Positions 59,462 through 64,000 of a DNA stretch of 64,000 bases are shown here, piece by piece. The notes under the pieces were generated by a model. The model saw only the letters and a program-made list of their open reading frames with translations. It made no database searches and had not been told where the DNA came from. How positions within the stretch are numbered: the first letter of the stretch is position 1; each line of letters starts with the position of its first letter. This stretch comes from Arthrobacter sp. P2b (GTDB lineage: Bacteria > Actinomycetota > Actinomycetes > Actinomycetales > Micrococcaceae): contig NZ_FVZL01000004.1 of NCBI RefSeq assembly GCF_900168295.1, positions 248,001 through 312,000 of the forward strand, read 5' to 3'. The translations under genes were made by a program, and so were the position numbers.

Positions 59462-62018
59462 ACCGCCTGGCCCAGAGCCGCCCGGCTGCAGCGGGCAGCC
59501 ACCGGCACAGGGCCCAGTAGCCCACCCCCAGCACGAGGGACCCGACGACGGCCAGGACCGGGTTGACGGGAAGCAGCAGCGGGTAGACCAGCCAGTGGGT
59601 GAGGTAGATGTACAGCGACGCCGCGGCCAGCCAGCCGATGACCCGGCGCAGGAACGCGGGCACCGGCAGCGCCGGCACCCACACCAGCAGCAGGATGCCT
59701 GCGGCGACGGTGACATCCCTGACGCTGCTGCCAAAGAAGCCCGGCAGGGTCACCAGGGTGATGGCGGAGACAGTGATCCTGTGGAGGTGCGTGCGGGCCC
59801 GCGCGAGTGCCCAGCCGAGCGCGAAGATCCAGAAGACGGGCGGCGGCTTGGGCAGGCCGGGATCCACGATGTCGTACCGGCTCAGCAGCGCGATGGCCAC
59901 CAGGCCCAGTGCGAAGGCAAAGGGCGCCCGGCGCTCCAGCCGGTCAACCCAGGGCACGGCCATGAGCGCTGCCACGGCCAGCAGGATGTACACCAGCAGC
60001 TCCACGAACCAGAAATGCCACTGCGTGGTCACCGCCTCGGGCCCCACCATGGCGTTGAGCAGGAAAATGTTGGCCACCGTGTAGTGGTCCGTGAGGAGGT
60101 AGGCCACGGCGATGAAGGCCGTGGACGGCACCACTATCCTGGCAACGCCGCGGAGCTGGCGGCGCAGCCGGGTAACCCGCTGGTCGGCCAGCTGGAACCG
60201 TGCGAAGTTGTAGCCGGCCACCGCGAAGAGCAGGTGTGCGGTCTGGAACATGATCAGCTCCACGTGCGTGGCCACGATGCACACGATGGCGACGGCCCGG
60301 AGCACAATCGAGGTCTCCAGGAACGAGAAGGGGCTCCGCCGCCGGGGCTTCCTGCGGCGCTCCAGTTCCCGCACCGGCAAGAGGTGCCAGTCGGCGGGAA
60401 GCTGTCCCAGGACGCGTTCCAGCTGCACGGAGACTGCCACGTAGGACAGCGAGTCGCCGTCAAGGGAGACGAACGTGTCATCGTCCCCCACAACGGGACA
60501 CTCCAGGGCTTCGGCGAAAATGATCCGGATGTCGTCGGCGCGGCCGGCGGGGGGCGGACCTGCGGGAGCGGCCGTGCCTGTTGCCGCGTCATCCGCAACG
60601 GCGGCGCTGGTTGCACCGGCGGCACCCGCAGCAGCGGGCTCCGGAGCGGCAAGGGCAAGGACCCCCGGGTAGTCCACCTTGCCGGTGGCCAGGCGCGGCA
60701 GGGCTTCCACAGCATGGATCACGACGGCGGCGCGGGGCAGCCCCAGCGTGCCGGCCAGGGTTTTGGCGAGGATTCCCCCGTCGTGCCCGCCTTCGACGGC
60801 AATTACCAGGCGGTCGTCCGTGCCGGCGGCGGCCGCGGTGATCCCCATGTCGGCAAGGATCCGCTCCACCTGCCCGAGGTCCACGCGCAGGCCCACGATC
60901 TTCACGAACCGGCTGCGCCGCCCCACCACCTCGTACAGCCCGTTGGGCTGCCGGCGGGCGAGGTCGCCGGTGCGCAGTTCGTGGACTTCCCGGCCGAGCG
61001 CGAGGTCTGAGGGGTGCTCGGCGTACCCGAGCATAACGTTGGGGCCGCTGTAGACCAGTTCCCCGTCTGCCAGGTCCTCCACCGGGTCGATGCGGAAGGA
61101 TCCGCCCGGCACGGGGACGCCGATGGTTTCGGCATGGTCGGCGGCCAGGTCCGGCGGCAGGTAGGCCATCCGGGCGGTGGCCTCCGTTGCCCCGTACATC
61201 ACGTAGAGGTCCCAGCCGCGGCGCTGCCCGGTTTCCGCCCAGGCGCGCACCTTCTCCGGTGCCAGCCGCCCGCCGGCCTGGGTGACGTAGCGCAGGTGCG
61301 GCAGGTCCGCGTCCGCGAAGCCGACCCGGTCCAGGAGGTCGAAGGTGTAGGGAACGGCCGCGAAGGAGGTGGCCTGCCGATCCCGGAAGAGATCCCAGAA
61401 ACAGGGGTCTACCACCGAGAGGTCCGTGAGCACCAGCCCTGCCCCGCGGATCAGGTGGCTGTTCACAACTGACAGGCCGTAGCAGTAATGCAGGGGCAGC
61501 GTGGTGGCGGCCCTGTCATCGGCCCCAATGCCCAGGTACTCGGCGATGGCCTCGGCGTTGGCCGTGAGGTTGGTGTGGGAGAGGCGCACCAGTTTCGGCG
61601 AGCCCGTCGAGCCCGAGGTGCTGAGCAGCAGCGCCAGTTCAGGATGCAGGTGGTGCCGGGAGCCGTTGCGCCGCTCCTCGAGCACGGGCACCCCGTGGCC
61701 GTCGCCGGAGCGCAGCAGCACGTCCGGGTCATAGGCGTGCATGAGGGACGCGAGGGCCTCCGGTTTGTCGGCCGGGGCCAGCAACAGGACGTGGCCGGCG
61801 GACAGGGCTGCGAGGTAGGCCACCAGCGAGTCCAGGTCGTTCTGCGCTGCCAGCACCACCAGCCGGCGTGCCGTTCCCAGGCGGGCGGCGGCGTCGTCAA
61901 CGCGGGAGGCAAGCTCCCGGTAGGACAGGACGCCGTCAGCACTGAGCACTGCCGGACGGTCGCCGTGGCGGGCGAGGTCGGTGAAAGCGGCCCGGGCGAG
62001 GTCTGGCTGCGCGGTCAT
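59406..62018 (-). CDS. adenylation-carrier-acyltransferase 3 fusion protein (NRPS-like)
   Basis: 870-aa protein with three parts. Residues 10-455 form an AMP-binding adenylation domain (STSGSTGSPKLVRL; YGATEATARM; GDLARRQPNGLY; LATGKVDY). Residues 495-545 are a carrier domain with phosphopantetheine site DGDSL (S523) after an Ala/Pro linker. Residues 565-860 are an acyltransferase-3 membrane domain with about ten helices. It likely activates a carboxylic or amino acid, holds it as a thioester and transfers it to a membrane or exported acceptor. ATG 62018 directly precedes the adenylation fold. The 3' end overlaps the AEC gene tail to tail. Confidence 0.82.
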   Translation of the reverse strand: MTAQPDLARAAFTDLARHGDRPAVLSADGVLSYRELASRVDDAAARLGTARRLVVLAAQNDLDSLVAYLAALSAGHVLLLAPADKPEALASLMHAYDPDVLLRSGDGHGVPVLEERRNGSRHHLHPELALLLSTSGSTGSPKLVRLSHTNLTANAEAIAEYLGIGADDRAATTLPLHYCYGLSVVNSHLIRGAGLVLTDLSVVDPCFWDLFRDRQATSFAAVPYTFDLLDRVGFADADLPHLRYVTQAGGRLAPEKVRAWAETGQRRGWDLYVMYGATEATARMAYLPPDLAADHAETIGVPVPGGSFRIDPVEDLADGELVYSGPNVMLGYAEHPSDLALGREVHELRTGDLARRQPNGLYEVVGRRSRFVKIVGLRVDLGQVERILADMGITAAAAGTDDRLVIAVEGGHDGGILAKTLAGTLGLPRAAVVIHAVEALPRLATGKVDYPGVLALAAPEPAAAGAAGATSAAVADDAATGTAAPAGPPPAGRADDIRIIFAEALECPVVGDDDTFVSLDGDSLSYVAVSVQLERVLGQLPADWHLLPVRELERRRKPRRRSPFSFLETSIVLRAVAIVCIVATHVELIMFQTAHLLFAVAGYNFARFQLADQRVTRLRRQLRGVARIVVPSTAFIAVAYLLTDHYTVANIFLLNAMVGPEAVTTQWHFWFVELLVYILLAVAALMAVPWVDRLERRAPFAFALGLVAIALLSRYDIVDPGLPKPPPVFWIFALGWALARARTHLHRITVSAITLVTLPGFFGSSVRDVTVAAGILLLVWVPALPVPAFLRRVIGWLAAASLYIYLTHWLVYPLLLPVNPVLAVVGSLVLGVGYWALCRWLPAAAGRLWARRFSSTARPRQAAGAPQAPR

Positions 62019-62056
62019 TGCGTCACCGGGGCGGTATATGTGGACATAAAGCTGGC

Positions 62057-63217
62057 CTAACTTAGCTGGACGGGCTCGGGCGACCGTTGATGCAGGGAGC
62101 TGCCCGGGGGCGGGGAAGTGATGGCGTGGTCGCCCAGCAGCAGCGTGGGCGTGGTCCCTGCCGCTACGGTCACGGCCACCGCTGTTCCCACGGGGTGGCG
62201 GACGGTGTGGGGCTGCCAGGAGCGCACGGTGCGTCCCGAGGCCAGCCTGACGTAGTGAAGGACAAAGGCGCCGTGGTACTCGACGGCCGAGACGCGCGCC
62301 GGGGAATCGGGGTCCGGGCGCAGCGCCACCTCGTGCGGCCGCAGCACCACGTCCACGTCCGCCTCGCTGTTGGCCCACCCCGGCACGGTGGAAACGACGC
62401 CGATTTCGCAGGTCAGGAGGGCGCGGTGCACATGGGCGGGGAGGAAGTCCGCGTCGCCCATGAAAGAGGCCACAAATCTGGTGGCGGGCTGCTCGAAGAC
62501 CTTCTCCGGGGTGTCCGCCTGTTCGATGACGCCGCCGCGCATCACCACCACCCGGGTGCCGACGGAGAGCGCCTCTGTCTGGTCGTGGGTGACGAGGACG
62601 CCGGTGGTGCCGGCCTCACGCAGCGTTGCCACGGTGTCCCGGCGCACCTGCGCGCGCAGCGACTCATCCAGGCTTGAGAACGGCTCATCCAGGAGGACGA
62701 CGGCGGGGCGGGGCGCCAATGCGCGGGCGAGCGCCACGCGCTGCTGTTCGCCGCCGGAAAGCTCGTGCGGGTACCGGCCCGCAAAGTGGGCAAGGCGCAC
62801 CAGGTCCAGGACTTCCCCGGCCCGGGCTTTGCGCTCACCACGGCTCAGCCGGTCCAGCCCGAACTCCACGTTCTGCGCCACGGTCATGTGCGGAAACAGT
62901 GCGTAGTCCTGGAAGACGAGCCCCACCCGGCGCCGCTCGGGTTCCACGAAGCGGCGCTTGTCCGCCACGACGTCCCCGGCCACCCTGATGGTGCCCTTGT
63001 CCGGCCGTTCCAACCCTGCGGCGAGGCGGAGGGTGGTCGACTTGCCGCAGCCGGACGGCCCGATGACGGTCACCAGCTCACCGGCCGGAACTGACAGTTC
63101 CAGCGTATCGACGCCCACGGCCGAGCCGTAGTTTTTGCTGACGCCTTCGAAGACGAGCGCTGCAGGAGCACCGTCCGTGCCGGCAGGATGCTTTCCACGT
63201 GCCACACGAATGGTCAT
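62057..63217 (-). CDS. ABC transporter ATP-binding protein (ferric-iron/FbpC type)
   Basis: 386-aa ATPase. Walker A is GPSGCGKST, Q-loop VFQDYALFPHMTV, ABC signature LSGGEQQRVALARAL, Walker B VVLLDEPFSSLD and switch His VLVTHD. A C-terminal TOBE-like regulatory domain follows. Type and neighbouring permease fit ferric iron, thiamine or related uptake systems. Overlaps the permease by 4 nt, so they are coupled. The fusion gene starts 38 nt later and may be co-transcribed. Confidence 0.9.
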   Translation of the reverse strand: MTIRVARGKHPAGTDGAPAALVFEGVSKNYGSAVGVDTLELSVPAGELVTVIGPSGCGKSTTLRLAAGLERPDKGTIRVAGDVVADKRRFVEPERRRVGLVFQDYALFPHMTVAQNVEFGLDRLSRGERKARAGEVLDLVRLAHFAGRYPHELSGGEQQRVALARALAPRPAVVLLDEPFSSLDESLRAQVRRDTVATLREAGTTGVLVTHDQTEALSVGTRVVVMRGGVIEQADTPEKVFEQPATRFVASFMGDADFLPAHVHRALLTCEIGVVSTVPGWANSEADVDVVLRPHEVALRPDPDSPARVSAVEYHGAFVLHYVRLASGRTVRSWQPHTVRHPVGTAVAVTVAAGTTPTLLLGDHAITSPPPGSSLHQRSPEPVQLS

Positions 63218-64000
63218 GCCGGGGCCTTTCCAGGTGTTTCATTGCGGCGGGCTTGCCTGACGAGGACCAGGACGGGGAGGACGGCGGCTGCGACGATCAC
63301 GAGTGCGGGCAGCGACGCCTTTTCCCAGAAGTTTTCGCGGGCAAGTTCGTAGACCCAGACGGACGCCGTGGTGAAGCCGAAGGGCCGGAGCAGCAACACG
63401 ATGGGCAGTTCCTTGACGGCGTCGATTGCCACCAGCATCAACGCCACGGCAATCCCGGACCGTGCCAGGGGAACATGGACCCGCGCCAGGATGCGCCGTG
63501 GCCCGGCGCCCAGGCTGAGCGCCGAGAAGGTGAGGGTTGCCGGGATTTTCGCGAAGCTGGCGTCCACGGCCTGGTAGGCGGGGGCGAGGAAACGGATCAC
63601 GTAGGCGTAAAGGATGCCCAGGACCGAACCCGTGACCAACAGCCCGGTACCGCCGGGAACTCCTGCAGCCTCGAGGGCATCATCCAGTGCCGCGAAGGAG
63701 ATGAGGACGCCGATGCCCACCACTGCGCCCGGTACGGCGTAACCGAAGGTTGTCAGCTGCGCCGCGGAGGAGACGAACCTGCCCCCGCTGAGGCGGACGC
63801 CGTGCGCTACTGCCACGGAGAGGAACACGCAGGCCGCAGCGGTGACTGCCGCGACCAGGAGGGTGTTGAGGATGTACTCTCCGAAGCGCGGATCCGCGAG
63901 GAAGCCGGGGTTTTTGACGGCCCCGCCCACGGCCCATCCCAGCAGCTGGAGGACGGGGATCAGGAAGCCTGTGCTGACGGCAGCCGTGCACAGAGCGGCG
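63214..64000 (-). CDS. ABC transporter permease, ferric-iron type (partial at window end)
   Basis: C-terminal part of a two-module FbpB/ThiP-type permease. Reading continues without a stop to the edge (TGFLIPVLQLLGWAVGGA before the visible GTG codon at 63930), so the true start is beyond the window. The binding-protein contact region (EAA-like) is seen around ARVHVPLARSGIAVALMLVAIDAVKELPIV. Six hydrophobic segments are visible. It precedes and overlaps the ATPase gene; the binding protein is expected further upstream. Confidence 0.85.
   Translation of the reverse strand, partial: AALCTAAVSTGFLIPVLQLLGWAVGGAVKNPGFLADPRFGEYILNTLLVAAVTAAACVFLSVAVAHGVRLSGGRFVSSAAQLTTFGYAVPGAVVGIGVLISFAALDDALEAAGVPGGTGLLVTGSVLGILYAYVIRFLAPAYQAVDASFAKIPATLTFSALSLGAGPRRILARVHVPLARSGIAVALMLVAIDAVKELPIVLLLRPFGFTTASVWVYELARENFWEKASLPALVIVAAAVLPVLVLVRQARRNETPGKAPA

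Noticed and set aside
62019..62378. Longer N terminus for the adenylation fusion, and its possible fusion to the ABC ATPase region
   Set aside because: The extra frame overlaps the end of the ATPase gene and has no domain; ATG 62018 begins directly at the adenylation fold.

Overview
The window is 64 kb of GC-rich chromosomal DNA with dense, often overlapping genes. Codon use, the families present (homologous to Arthrobacter and Pseudarthrobacter proteins) and the C-glycoside genes suggest a soil actinobacterium of the Micrococcaceae (Arthrobacter sensu lato). No rRNA, tRNA, insertion sequence, phage gene or CRISPR array was recognised. The content is almost entirely catabolism and transport.

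Layout. 0-1.4 kb: end of umuD and complete umuC (SOS translesion polymerase). 1.5-3.4 kb: an alpha/beta hydrolase and a diacylglycerol-kinase-type lipid kinase. 3.5-9.6 kb: a choline-to-betaine operon (choline dehydrogenase, betaine-aldehyde dehydrogenase, APC permease) with a TetR/BetI-type regulator and two matching 18-bp operators. 9.8-22.2 kb: a lone sulfonate/nitrate-type binding protein, then an aromatic meta-cleavage cluster (extradiol dioxygenase, two FAH hydrolases, cyclase-family hydrolase, flavin monooxygenase, ACMSD-like amidohydrolase, SDRs), DoxX, LysR and an MFS transporter.

22.4-46.6 kb is the most interesting part: a very large cluster for C-glycoside (and probably other glycoside) breakdown. 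It has two pyranose-oxidase-like GMC oxidases (C-glycoside 3-oxidase family), five C-glycoside deglycosidase (CGD) units, two Gfo/Idh/MocA oxidoreductases, two TIM-barrel sugar isomerases, a sugar ABC importer without an ATPase, an MFS transporter, ROK and LysR regulators and a PfkB kinase. Three CGD units are separate alpha and beta genes. Two are single-gene beta-alpha fusions. The inferred logic is uptake of a glycoside, oxidation of the sugar at C3, carbon-carbon bond cleavage by a metal-dependent CGD, then reduction, isomerisation and phosphorylation of the released keto sugar. A short motif around ACATAAGT recurs in five regulatory regions of this cluster and may mark a shared regulon.

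46.7-50 kb: an esterase, an aldehyde dehydrogenase and an SDR. 50-59.5 kb: a carboxylate module with LysR, a PrpF-type isomerase, a tripartite tricarboxylate transporter (TctC and a TctA-TctB fusion), UspA, a MatC-like carrier, a cyclodeaminase-family protein and an AEC carrier. 59.4-64 kb: a fused adenylation / carrier / membrane acyltransferase protein and a ferric-iron-type ABC transporter that runs off the window. Three REP-like palindromic repeat elements lie between genes at 11.0, 18.3 and 30.4 kb.
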